Shown here piece after piece: positions 44,819 to 56,197 of a DNA stretch of 64,000 nucleotides. The stretch comes from Phallus indusiatus (lineage: Eukaryota > Basidiomycota > Agaricomycetes > Phallales > Phallaceae), in the NCBI GenBank assembly GCA_027605045.1, contig JAQFWX010000008.1, forward strand, positions 1,674,001 through 1,738,000, in the 5' to 3' direction. The stretch's first letter is position 1. Each line of letters opens with the position of its first letter. A program made the translations under genes and the position numbers. The notes under the pieces are model-generated. The model did no database searches, had not been told where the DNA came from, and worked only from the letters and a program-made list of their open reading frames with translations.

Positions 44819-47800
44819 ATACTTGTATCAGCAGCAATTCTACCGGACGAGTTGTCTCACAGTTTAAGTCCAGTTCAGTTTAAGTCAAGCTCAGTTCAAG
44901 TTCAAGTCAAGTTTCGTCTCTAGTCTAATTCTACGCTCACATCTTTATCTTTGGATTAACTCTGAGTGAGGTCTCGGAGTATAAACTAGCGATTTTCATT
45001 TCAATTTTATTGTCGCTTCACTAACTCGCAGAAGGATAACTGTCATCATTGATTGTAGATCCTCCGTACTAAGTCGCAACTCAAGTCTTTTGCTGACGCC
45101 TGTTCATTATATCACTTGCACATTTGCATACGATCTCTCCTAGTCGTTGCAGTTGTTGTTGGTGTTTTGTCTGTGTTGGTTTCGATATCAGCGCATACAT
45201 CCCTACATCCCCATTCCCCATCTACTCGTTCTCTCATTACCCGAAATCAGCACCAGGACCCGCTCCACGGTAGACTAACGACCTCTATAATCAAATATCT
45301 CGTAGTTATTCCGATCACTTATAGCCGGCATACACTAAGCTATATTCATCGGATCGTTACACCGGAAAACATTACTTACCCATTTTCTGGAGTAGAGGAG
45401 TGGAACTTGGCTTCTTGGTTGGCAGAAGTGGGACTTTCACAAGAAAAAATCAACCAGTTCTTGCGTCTTGATTGGGTATGTACATTTTGATTCTAATCTT
45501 TCAAAAGTCGATCTCATTATTATGTGTTAGGTGAATGGTCTTCAAGATCAAGCTCCTTCATTCAAGACAGCCAAGGATCTTCTCAGACGTATTGAGAGCT
45601 TACCCGGAGCGCCGCGATGGTATTTTCGCCAGGTCAGCCTACCCGAGGCCCCAGACGACCCACAGCTACTTCTATATCGCGATCCTGTCGAGTGCCTTGC
45701 TTGGTTGGAAGCAAATCCTGAATATACTGAAGAAAAAGACTACACCCCATACGAAGAATACCTTGACGCGGCCCATCAGGATCGGGTTTACTGCGAAATC
45801 GCGTCTGGCCAAGCATGGAATGATTGGCAGGCTGAATTTCCAGAGAGGATTACCATTATGCCCTACATCTTAGCAGCAGACTCGACCCATCTCACCAATT
45901 TCTCTGGAGATAAGAAGATTAAGCCGGTTATTATCGGAAACGGGCATATTCGTCAGCACGTTCGCGCTGCCCCGAGCCGGGGGGCTTTCCTTTGCATTGC
46001 TTACTTTCCTGATGCCAAATTCACAAATATTCAATTTAAAAGTTCTGGTCAACATCAACGCTATCCTGGATACCTCCGGAACCGGCTTCACCACATCTGT
46101 ATGAAGATCGTCGCGACTAATCTCAAATCTCATACACATGTCCCTAGAGCAATGGTAGACAGTGAAGGACTGATACGCAAGGAGATACTGCGTCTAGTTG
46201 CGTGTATTGGGGACCTTCCGGAGCAATGCCTTAACGCATGTTTAACCTCAAGCAGATGCGTGCCATGCAAGGCTAAAACTGCAGACTTCGGTAGCCCGGA
46301 CCCATGTGAAGCACGCACAGGAGAGTCTATTCTTCAGACTATTCGTACTGTTCGTGCATCCATTGGTCTCAGGCAACAGAATATGTCTATCCAGGATGAC
46401 ACCTGGTTGTTTGCGGAAGCTTGTCGTAAAGTCGGCTTGAACGGAGTTGAAGAACCATGGTGGGAGGACTTCGCAGGTTTAGATATCTGTCAGGTCATTG
46501 GGCCTGATGTTCTCCATGGGCTTCATAAGGCCTTCAAGGATCATCACCTTACATGGATCACCCACTTGATTGGTCAAGAGGACCTCGACAACGCATTTAT
46601 CTTGCAGCCCAAGGTTTCAGGATTCCGTCATTTTAGCATCGGCTTATCAAGACTCTCTCAGTTTACAGGTCGAGAACACCGTGACATGCAGAGATACATA
46701 CTTGCTGCAATTGCCGACCACTCGAACCTTCACGGAACAGTTCTGCGAGCCACACGTGCTGAGCTTGACTTTATCTATACCGCGCAATACAATGCACACA
46801 CTGACACTACTCTATTGAAACTCGAACAGTACAACAAGGCTTTTCACAATATCAAGGACATTTTCATTCGCACCGAGGCCAGGCGTGGCAAGACTGGCCC
46901 CATCAAACACTTCAACATTCCGAAATTACATACACGCCATCACTACGTGGAATACATAAAGCGAATTGGAAGTATAGCGAACTTTTCCACCGAGACGCTT
47001 GAACAATCACACCGCAAATTCGCTAAAGTCCCTTTCAAGGCGACTAGTGCACACGAATACCCAAAGCAGATGGCCCGGTTCCTCGATAGGGACGAAAAAA
47101 TGAAATTCTTCCATAGATACGTCACATGGTCTCTTAATCAACAAGCCATGTTGGACAAATCAGAACATGAAGCCTATGATACTGACGATACAGATGATGC
47201 AGATGACGCAGACGACGACACGCACATCAGCTATGACAAAGTCTATATGGCAACGGCTATCTACGAACCTCGTTTGTCACAGAAGCCCCAGCACCCGAAC
47301 TGCGAAATAATGAATCTCCTGGAATGCTACAACATCTCATACACATCTTTTCATGCTGCCGCCCAACGTTTTGAAGCTAGCATCGATCTAGCTTCCCGGC
47401 AACAGCGCAGTAGGGGTAGAGGGTGGGTACTTGAAGCCAGTGATGAGGCCTTGCCTATGCATTACAGTTACGTTGATGTGTGGATGCGGTTTCGGATCAA
47501 TCTGCCCATCCTCGACGACGTTCATGATCACTTAGAGACACAGCTCATCTACGCACAACCCGCAAAGCGTGACAAGCCGAGTAGATTTGATATCGTTTTC
47601 ATTGACAAGAATCCTGACGGGGCGAACACTCAGGTGGGCATGCATGGTAGGTATAACTTGAATGATAGTATCTATTCTTCATTCTAATAACTACATTGTA
47701 AGGCTTTCTAGTCGGACAAATCTGCTTGATATTTCGTCCCCGCGCTTCGCGAGTGGAACTGTCCCGGGAATCATCGAATCCATACCTCGCATTTGTTGAG

Positions 47801-48058
47801 TTGTTTGACCGCGGCGAATTACACCCAGAAACTCGAATGTACCCGGTTAAAAAAGCATACGAGAAAGACGGTACTAGGAAGTGTGACATAATCAGGTTGG
47901 ATCAGGTAGTACAGCTGTGCTATCTGGCACCACGGTACAAGCGCACACCAACAACGCTGAAGAGGTCAAAAATAACATCCAATAATTGCATTGATTCCCT
48001 GGAGGAATTTTGGATAAATTGTTTTTTTTCTAAAAGTACCTACCAGACAGTTTACTAA

Positions 48059-48434
48059 CTGATCTACTAGTATAGCAGAACATGCCAGCCTGAGTGTATA
48101 TAAATAGTATATTTGAATCCATTTGATGTCTAAGTTTTGTGAGAAACGGTTTAGAATACATTGTACAGAATTTGGAAAGAACAGGAGCTTCGGAGTGCAC
48201 AGAACAAAAGGATGCCGAATTAGAATGACACGGAGACGGCTGAATGGAATGGAATGCCTGGATGACCAGACTTATCCCCAGAGCCGAATTCAGATCAAAT
48301 TCAGATCATTGATGCACGGTATATTTTCATGGAGTTTATGTATATTTTAACAACGTACTCGGATTGTGAGCCATGGTAAGAGTCTCGATAGTAACTATAC
48401 GGCCTGTTGCTTCTAAATGATGTTGTTGTAACAA
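48059..48434. other. Right flank of the transposase gene
   Basis: No gene. Expected to hold the right end of the DNA transposon, but I could not match a terminal inverted repeat with the left flank (36.2-37.4 kb). Confidence 0.35.
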
Positions 48435-48890
48435 TCAACACACATAAAAGAGTATCCCAAAAAAGACTGAATGAGCCCCAATCTCCCTTCGTATCCCACA
48501 CTGGTAGCATGTAATGCGACCACTGTTGACAGACCTATCCCAGATATATCCAAATGTCCCGGTAATCATGTCTTTTACAAGCTCTTTCCCATGAACGTTG
48601 GTGCCTTCTTTTGCAATATCAAGAACCCCATATTGACGACCACAATTAAGGCAGTTCGTTCGATCCTTCGGAAGTTTGACGAAAGAATCCCCAAGAGTCT
48701 GTTCGGGGATTTCGAACAGCGTCTCGATCAGTTCCATATCCGTCTCGGGAGTTGGGAGGATTATCATTCCCTCTGTTTCCTGTAAGAGCTCTGCCACCCG
48801 TGCTTCTTGTACCTCTTTGGCGACAACTAAAAATTATAAGCATTCCCAGAGGACGACACCCCGAGTCTCCCACCAAAATTCACGTATCAT
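48435..48890 (-). CDS. Small zinc-ribbon-like protein
   Basis: Proposed start ATG ATA C at 48890-48884 spliced to 48826, giving MILVAKEVQEARVAELLQET. It continues to ELIETLFEIPEQTLGDSFVK, RTNCLNCGRQYGVLDIAKEG and NSGRITCYQCGIRREIG, stop at 48435-48437. Two CxxC pairs 43 residues apart (CLNC and CYQC) would bind one zinc ion. About 135 aa. Further upstream exons (for example DIIELIKKN near 48885-48915) are possible but do not join in frame with the obvious splice sites. Family not recognised; DNA- or RNA-related roles would be guesswork. Confidence 0.45.
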
Positions 48891-49786
48891 TCTTCTTAAT
48901 GAGCTCAATAATGTCCTAGAGTAATAAGGACATCAACTCAATGTTGATAATACCTTTTGAACCGACTTACGGTCATATTAGGAGTGATAACGAAGTTTGC
49001 CCCGAAGCAGAATGACTCAAGTTCAATGGATCAAGTCAGTACGACTTTACACAGGCGATTTATATACAAAAGCACAATTCCATAATTTAAAGTATTTGGC
49101 CTGTAATTTATTTTACCAGTCTTCTACCATTCAAATGACCGATCTTAAAACAAATGTACATGTATGGACTGAAAGTGAAACAGCACATTAATTAGTCTAC
49201 ATGACACTCAGGCACAATTTCGTTAGCGTTATCTACAATCTATTATAAAATGGAGCCGAATTTGAGTTCTAACAATTGGAACCTCTGATAATTCACCCGA
49301 ATGAATGCATTGTGAGATGCGCACATAATACATATGGAGCAATGTGCTGTTTCTCATCGATACTCAGCCAATAATTCTATGTAAGAAACTTGACATGCGC
49401 CGCGTTCCGTTCGACTTTCATACCTCTCATCGATCCCGCGTGTACTATTACGTCGTTATCTCGTATATAATTGATCTAAATGAATGAAGTACATGCATTG
49501 CATTGATAAAACATGATTGAAGAACAAAAACATAGATATATAGGGACACAATGATGAGGGAAAAAAAGAGAGGAATAAAAGAGAGAAAGGAAAGAGAGAA
49601 AGGAAATAGTAGAGAAAGGAAAGAGAGAGAGAGAAAGAAAGATGATTACACAGCTTCCACCACTAGGGTTAATTTCCACAACCGCTTGTCATTATTACAA
49701 TCAGCCCAAAACAGAAATATTATAAATGAAAGAAAAAAAAATGTGAAGCGAAAAAAAATGATGTTTCAACAGGTACGAATGAGTTT
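48891..49786. other. Intergenic, AT-rich, with purine tract
   Basis: No supported gene. Ends in an A/G-rich low-complexity tract (49552-49644), annotated separately. Confidence 0.4.
49552..49644. repeat. Purine-only low-complexity tract
   Basis: Nearly pure A/G on the plus strand, built from GAGAAAGGAAA-like units ending in a short (GA)n. It lies about 140 bases past the Rho GEF stop codon, in its likely 3' flank. Confidence 0.75.
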
Positions 49787-52700
49787 TTAAATTTTCCCCG
49801 CACATGGACGTAAATTAACAACGCAATCATCCGAAACCATGATAATCTCGTCTCGATTAGCATTTTGACCTTTTACAAGTTGCTGAGGCTGGTTGACTGC
49901 CACGGGCGAGTACTGTAAAGTTCCGAATTGACTATACACGGAATCGCGATTGCCGTATGACTGAGGACGTTGTTGAGAAGGAACAGTAAATGAAGAATAA
50001 TTATTGTAATTCAGTTGTGCGGGGGGAGGAGGGGGCTGAGTGGCTGTCGTCGTCGCTGCAAATAATGCACGCAAGTTGTGGCTTTGAATGACTTGGGTTA
50101 AACGACCCGTTTCAACGTGTCTGATCTCAACGAAATTAGGCTCAAAGGCAAGAATAAATGGATAATGTAGTGCTATGATAAATAGAAAAAGGTTTTAATT
50201 AGTCAGTCTAATGGATTTTCAATCCAAATTCCTCACCGAAAGAAGTTGGAGTGCCCTCCCAATAAATGATAAATTGCGGACGTGCTCGCCATCCGTTTCG
50301 ATTGATATAAACAGCGAATTCTGCATAAAAAATTAATATAGTCAACTTCTGATGTGCAAACGACATGGAAGGAGGATAGTACCATCGTAGCACAAAAGGA
50401 AATCATGATCAATCCGGTAAATAGCCATGGGCCGAACAAACTCTCGTTTTTGTATGAAATCGAGAGATTTGTCTTCCGGATCAAGCAATGTTTGTGTGTC
50501 CAGAGTCTCCAAATCAATGATCTCGAAGCCTTTTATGCACCCAACACAAAGCCTGCTCTTGAGAATATGAATCGAGTTGGATTCGACTGGTATATAGAAT
50601 TCCTAACGAAATAAAAAAATTATCAGAACATGACAATAGATCAATTGAAGTTTTTTTACGAACTCTGAATAATCGTAATGTATCATTACCTCCCTGTAAT
50701 AGTTTACGGAAAGTAGGTTTACTCTTCCCGCGAGCGGTGTAGTCGATGGGCTCCAACACTTTAATTGTGCTAGACAACTGACTTGACTTGACCACGCACA
50801 CCAGTGTTCGGTTCAAGCAGTATCCAGCTTTGAAAAACGACGTATGAGCTGATATACGTTTGGCGCGCTTTAATCCAGCGGAGGGATCACGTGGGTCCAG
50901 TGCGTCCAACGGGAAAGTAATAACAGCGCCTTCTACAATGTCCCAAAAAGAGATATTTTTAAAAAGATATGTATGAAATAATAACAAATAGACGCACCAG
51001 ATAATACAATTAGAAGTTGATATTCATCCAGAATATCCAATTGAACCACATCGGATAGAGCGATAACCTTGACAGGATCTCGTTTCGGATCTCGAAGATC
51101 AGAAAAGTATACACCGTCAGCTGTACCATAAGCAACCCTCCGACCCGATTCTGTGAAAAGTAGAAGATTTCAGCACAAATAATAATATTTCAAGGTTGAG
51201 ACATACGAAACGGAGCGGCACAATTGACTTTATTAACTCCACTGAAAAACCCATCATTGAGAACTTCTGTCTCAAAGAATGTGTCATTCTCCCGTAATTT
51301 GTCTTGCTGTTTCTGGATCTGTTCAATCCACTTCTTCCGCGCCACCCAAGTGCTCGCCCACAAAGTCAATTGATATCCATGACGACCGAGATAAATAAAA
51401 GTGATTGGATATCCATTTTTGTTGTCTCCTTTCAGATTAGACACAGCGCTAGCACTGGACGCTTTGGTAAGTGTGTTTTTATTACGAGAATTCTGCTTCG
51501 GTTGGTCCGTGTCATCATGTCCCATAATGACGAGCATTTCTAGCGGAATTGGCTAAAAAGGTCATCACTATTAATTGACACTCGACAATCAACATTTTTT
51601 TTTGAAAACATACTCTGCGGTAAACCTTGAATTGTTCGTGTTTTGTCTTTTGCTTGACCATCAAAAGCGCGTTGTCGAACAAGAATATCTGAAGTTCGCC
51701 ACTATCGCCTTGACCACCACGTTTGTTCAGTGTACCTTTATACACCAACTCTCTGTCATCGTCTCTCAACCCCAAATCCTTAAAAAGTATTTGTCAAAAA
51801 CTCTAATCCAATCTGAGAACTGGTCGAAAAAAAAAACATACAACAGTTTCCCCAGGCCGGAAAACTAATTGCTGATCCAGTTGAAGGAGGTTAAACCGAT
51901 TCTCTGTCTTTCCCGATTCCAAATTAACCTTGGCCAAAAACTCCCGAACAATTTTCACGACTTGAGGAATGGTCGTCTTGTCGGAATTATCCTCCGGGGT
52001 ATACTTTAAGATAACTTCTAACAGCAAAGGGTATCTTGCAAGTCGTGTTGTCGGTTTGGTCAAGTATCCATTCAGTTCGAGTTTACGAGATTCCGGTTTA
52101 CGCTCCGTTTCCTTCAAAAAGAAAAAAAATGGATCCAGAAGGGATCATACTACAAAAAGGAGAACTAATACATACCTCGACAAATTGCGCAAAAGCAGGA
52201 TTTGAACTTTTCTCCCTTTCAAATTCGAATTTTCCATACAACTGATGCGCTCCATAGCTGACGAATGGCCCGAAATGCGGAGCGGCGTCCATTAAAATAT
52301 CACCCACTTTTTCCACGATCGTAAATGACTTTTGTCGTTTATTCAGCGCATCACGAAGTCGAGTGTTAACGTTGATGATATCGTTGATATTCCAGAAGAC
52401 TTGCGTGATAAACTCCTGACGACGCTCCTGCGGAATAATATCAGACGTTTGTAAAGGTTTGATCCAAGAGTCTCGGAGATATTCCATATCCCGAACGAAA
52501 TCACGTTCCGTGTAGATAACTTCATTGATGGCTTCTTGGCGCTTCTTCTCCGTCTCTGATACGCTATCCACGACCTCTTGGGGAACCGAATGGACCCAGA
52601 GCGTCCCTGGCTCAACAAGATCGCCCAAACTCTCACGACTGATCGTCCGCTTCAAACCAGGCTCTGGTTTGAGATTTAAACGCGATTGCTGCTGAAGTCG

Positions 52701-54403
52701 TCTCGGACACGCGATACTGTAACATAGACGATCTGAGCTGCACGTCGGAGAATAGCAGCCGGTCAATAAAGTGAAAACACCAGTCGGTAGCGTATCTTCG
52801 TCCGCATTCTCCGTTTCGCCCTTCCGCGGGGTTGATTTCTCAAGTGACTTGTTTACCCCGTCTAAAGTGCTCGAATCGGTACCCGAATCTTGGTGGGTCA
52901 TAGTCATGGATGGCCGAGGTGCCCCGTTAGGAACAGCAGGACTTTTACCGGCGAGCTCTTCACCACTGACAAACGGGCTAGCAAGCCGTTTTCGAAATTG
53001 ATAAATTTCATTCGAGCTATCGCGCAGACGATGATCATACGTGACGTCGTGGAAAAACTTTTGAGCATCGAGCGCACGACCGAGTAGGAGTGCAAGACAT
53101 CGATCAGACGTCTTGATGATATACGCCAACTTATCGACAGCCTCGCGTCCGTCAAACGCGTCCTGGTATAACAAACCGTCTTTGGCTCGTTCGGAGAGGA
53201 CGATACGTGTACGGAATGCTTCAGCGACACGACTAAGCAAAGCCGGATAAACCACGGGCGTTGTCCGTCGACGAGGTGCTACAGCTGATGAGGTTGACGG
53301 TATCGCACCGCTGACAGAATTGAAACCACTTATGATCGCGGTCGGATGCGAATTACGGATTCCGCTCATAACAGGTCTGTTTTGCGGGGAAGCGATGGCG
53401 GACATTGATTGTGCACGATCTTGGCCCCGTTGTCTCATACCAGTAAGTGGAGGTGTAGGATTAGACTCGGATGACCTTCGAGAAGAAAAAGGACCATCAG
53501 GATTGTTGGAAGAATCGGGAGAGGATGCTGAGTTGTTGGAATGAGTAGGGAAGGCTGTTGCAAGGTGTAAACCAGCCGGTTTGGTAACAGGGTCGGATGC
53601 ATAGGGTAATGATGATTCTGTGAATAGGTTTGTAAGTGAATATGTATGCTGGGCAGACAGAGCTAGGTTAGAGGGAAACAAAACGTACCTTCCTGACTAC
53701 TGTCGTTTGTTTCATCAGCATCCAAAGCAATAGAATGAGATACAGAGGTAGTTTCGGAATCGAAATGAGGGGATAATTGAGGCTGCGTTGGAGGTTGAAG
53801 TGCAGAGGAATTGATGGAGATACTGGGTGGCTGCAGAGATGAAACGGGTCGATATGGAGCCCAGTTTTGTAGGGGGGCTTGTACATGACCTGATTGATGA
53901 ATCTGTGATTGATAAGGCTGATAATGGGAGGAAACTTGAGATGATTCCGAAGGAGGAAGTGAAGGAAGGGGAGTCACAATGCCAGGCGAGGTACGAAGCG
54001 AAGGAGGAATCGGTGCCTGATATTCACTGGTTGACTCTAAGGAAGGTCTATAACCCGTAGGAGGAGGAGGTGGTGGTGGTAACTGTGGCTGAGAAGAAGC
54101 CGAGAAGTTTTGCGAAGACGAGTAGTGATGTGAATATGAGCTGTGGTGGGAAGAGACGGAAGATGTGTGAGATCTCGATGGAGGTTGTTGTTGCTGGGAT
54201 GGGTAATACTGTTGAGGATATTGCGGCTGCGAGTATTGTTGATAGTGCTGGCCATTTGGGGGACCACGATATGGTTGTTGGTAGAACTGCTGCTGTGGAA
54301 GCTGCTGGTACGACACAGGCACCGTCGTAGACGGACGATGGTGCTGCGCAGAAGGTCTACCAAATATGTTTTCGTAAGCCGCTGTCCGTTTATTCTCAGT
54401 CAT
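49787..54403 (-). CDS. Rho1 guanine nucleotide exchange factor, Rom2-like (DEP-DH-PH-CNH)
   Basis: Start MTENKRTAAYENIFGRPSAQ at 54403. A Gln/Pro/Tyr/Ser-rich N-terminus (to about 53660) is followed after an intron by a Ser-rich linker. A DEP domain lies about 53000-53250 (VVYPALLSRVAEAFRTRIVL, LLYQDAFDGREAVDKLAYII). The DH domain spans about 51900-52560, split by an intron: RQEAINEVIYTERDFVRDME, LRDALNKRQK, then LNGYLTKPTTRLARYPLLLE. A PH domain follows (about 51280-51780; DRELVYKGTLNKRG, LFDNALLMVKQKTK, LTLWASTWVARKKW). The C-terminal citron-homology domain covers about 49800-51250 (RRVAYGTADGVYFSDLRD, LNRTLVCVVKSSQ, YPFILAFEPNFVEIRHVETG), stop at 49787-49789. This is the exact layout of yeast Rom1/Rom2, which activate Rho1 in cell-wall integrity signalling. 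Around ten short introns. High confidence in family. Confidence 0.93.
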
Positions 54404-56197
54404 TGGGGATGGCGACCTGGCAGGTAGAGCTGTCGACGACCAAAACGACGACCAGCGACGACGACGAAACTGTGTTGCACGGCGGGGTCGACGAAGCCAC
54501 GAATATATTCAGAGAAGTTTGCACCTTTTGGTCCACTTTGAAGCGCCGATTCAAATATCGCGCGGAAAAGATTATGGCATCATGCCGCGTCATGCCGTTA
54601 TTAGACCCCACGCACTCAACACGGAATTTTTTTTTAAATTTAGAGGGATCCCTGCAGTCAAGTTGTCAATCGTTCCATTATCGTTCGTTCTTTTTTCCTT
54701 GTATTTTTCCTAGACACACTACGCTGAGAATGTTCTGCAAAAAATCCGAAGTTTAAAATACTCTCGCTTCGGACCGCGTCGTCCAACTCATTCATACTCG
54801 GAAAGTGATTATGAATTTCATAGGTCGGCGTTACCTCACTCCCGTGTTTTCAGTTTTGATTTAGTGGCAGTCCAAAACGCATGAGGTAAGATGAGAAAAC
54901 CAGGCTGTAGTCGCACAGAAGTCAACCTAACATGGCATCGAATCCCAGCTCTCAAATCTAATTATCTTAATAACGAAAATATTAGTGCATACCGAACGCA
55001 CACATCTGTGGCACAGTGCCACTCTCACATAAGGCATGTTTTCGCCATTCTTCATTTCGACTGCGGCGAATACCCTTGACATACTTGAGTGACTCAAGGT
55101 AAACGGGCCTGAAAATCCTATACAAGGGCACATTGCCCAGCACATATAAGTCCTCACATGTGCGACCGGACATTTACCGTGGTAAGTTCCGTGGCTATGC
55201 ATGAAATTAACACTACAACTGACGCCATCACGAACCAACCAATCAAATTAAAGTACATCTTCCGAGAGAACATAACCGGCTCTCTTCCACTGATCTACTT
55301 GCATTTTGGGCTTTCGACAGCTCGGGAGATCGATGAAACACCATTAATTAAAACTGACTATCGAACACATATTCGTACATGTCATATTGACCCTTCACAT
55401 CAAAAAAAAAACCGAAAATGTCGGTTATCCTTATCTCCGTTGACGATATGTTCATCCCGAGGCCAAATATGATATCGCCTTGAATACACAGCCTGAGGCT
55501 ATAGCATTTGACTTGGCCTTCGGCGACGAACTATCATTTTGTCCATCCAGACATTCATACGCGCCCATTATTTCATTTTTAAACGATAAGTACCCTGCCA
55601 AGCTACACAAGTGGTTCAAATCCATATGCCAACGCATTTTAAACATGCATTACAAACGAGTTCAGACGGAGGTTCAGACGAAGACGCGCACACGTACGGG
55701 TAGTGCCAAGCGTCAAGATTAGATCCTCGCCGGGTTATCAACCCCATCTCATCCTAATATTTGATTCAGGCCCGTTTCCCTGAATTTAATTAGCCGAGAA
55801 CATGAGCGAATGACATACGTCAGGACAGGCGTACAGCACCAGTCTACATACGTATCTGCGGGCACCTTTTTTTTCTCCCTGGAATGCTGAATCCCGAGGA
55901 GACTCGGATTGTGACTTTCACATCGTCAATGTGACTGAATTTTCAAATCGCATTGAAGTGTATTGAATTCCTATGGTTTTTTATGTATGATTATCGATTG
56001 CATCTATCATATCATCAGTAAAATATGGGATTTTTAATCATACAACTCGGTCCGATCACAACAAGCGACTGATTGACGCCAGAATTTTCCCGAGACGGTT
56101 TACCTTGACGCACTGCCTTTTTGCAGGATAGCATTGAATTCTCCCAATAAATTTAAGACTACAAGTTTAATCACAACATTTCTAAAAATTGAAACTT
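54404..56197. other. Intergenic region between Rho GEF and carnitine acetyltransferase
   Basis: 1.8 kb. The first few hundred bases are the Rho GEF promoter. ORFs at 55158-55722 lack domains and convincing splice context. Nothing else is supported. Confidence 0.4.

Larger units (their letters stand above)
43016..45361 (+). mobile_element. LTR-like 2.34-kb element, copy 2 (in the transposase gene)
   Basis: 2,346 bases, plus strand, TGTCGCGCACC...GGATCGTTACA. The 4-bp target duplication CCGG is at 43012-43015 and 45362-45365. It is almost identical to copy 1 in reverse orientation, the two forming a 2.34-kb inverted repeat around a 1.35-kb loop. It carries ORF1, ORF2, a TATA box at 44811 and a 3' region. 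The different target duplications show that the two copies arose from separate insertions. Confidence 0.82.
42373..48058 (+). pseudogene. Plavaka-like (CACTA-group) transposase split by the 2.34-kb element
   Basis: Start MFTCPNPYCKKGFTDTRGVS at 42373: an N-terminal C2H2-type finger (C-x4-C...H-x7-C in view), then a long acidic linker and RPFRTGGRTFGTGETPYQFV. The element interrupts at 43016-45361. Joining at one CCGG restores ..NEVDPENITYPFSGVEEWNL, which then runs into the transposase core: ADSTHLTNFSGDKKIKPV, RAAPSRGAFLCIAYFPDA, a Cys-containing block (CVPCKAK), GPDVLHGLHKAFKDHHLTW, FNIPKLHTRHHYVEYIKRIG. An intron at 45479-45533 and one at about 47646-47700 are clear. The C-terminus runs to 48058. 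Layout and motifs match Plavaka-type DNA transposases of basidiomycetes. No stop codons were seen outside the insertion. Terminal inverted repeats were not found. Confidence 0.72.

Noticed and set aside
39330..45361. A single 6-kb transposon with 2.3-kb terminal inverted repeats
   Set aside because: Each arm has its own 4-bp target duplication (CCGC, CCGG), and removing each arm separately restores a different host reading frame. They are two insertions, not one element.
52904..53230. Overlapping minus-strand ORF in the Rho GEF region
   Set aside because: Out of frame with the DEP domain, which is read in the long 52098-53681 frame.
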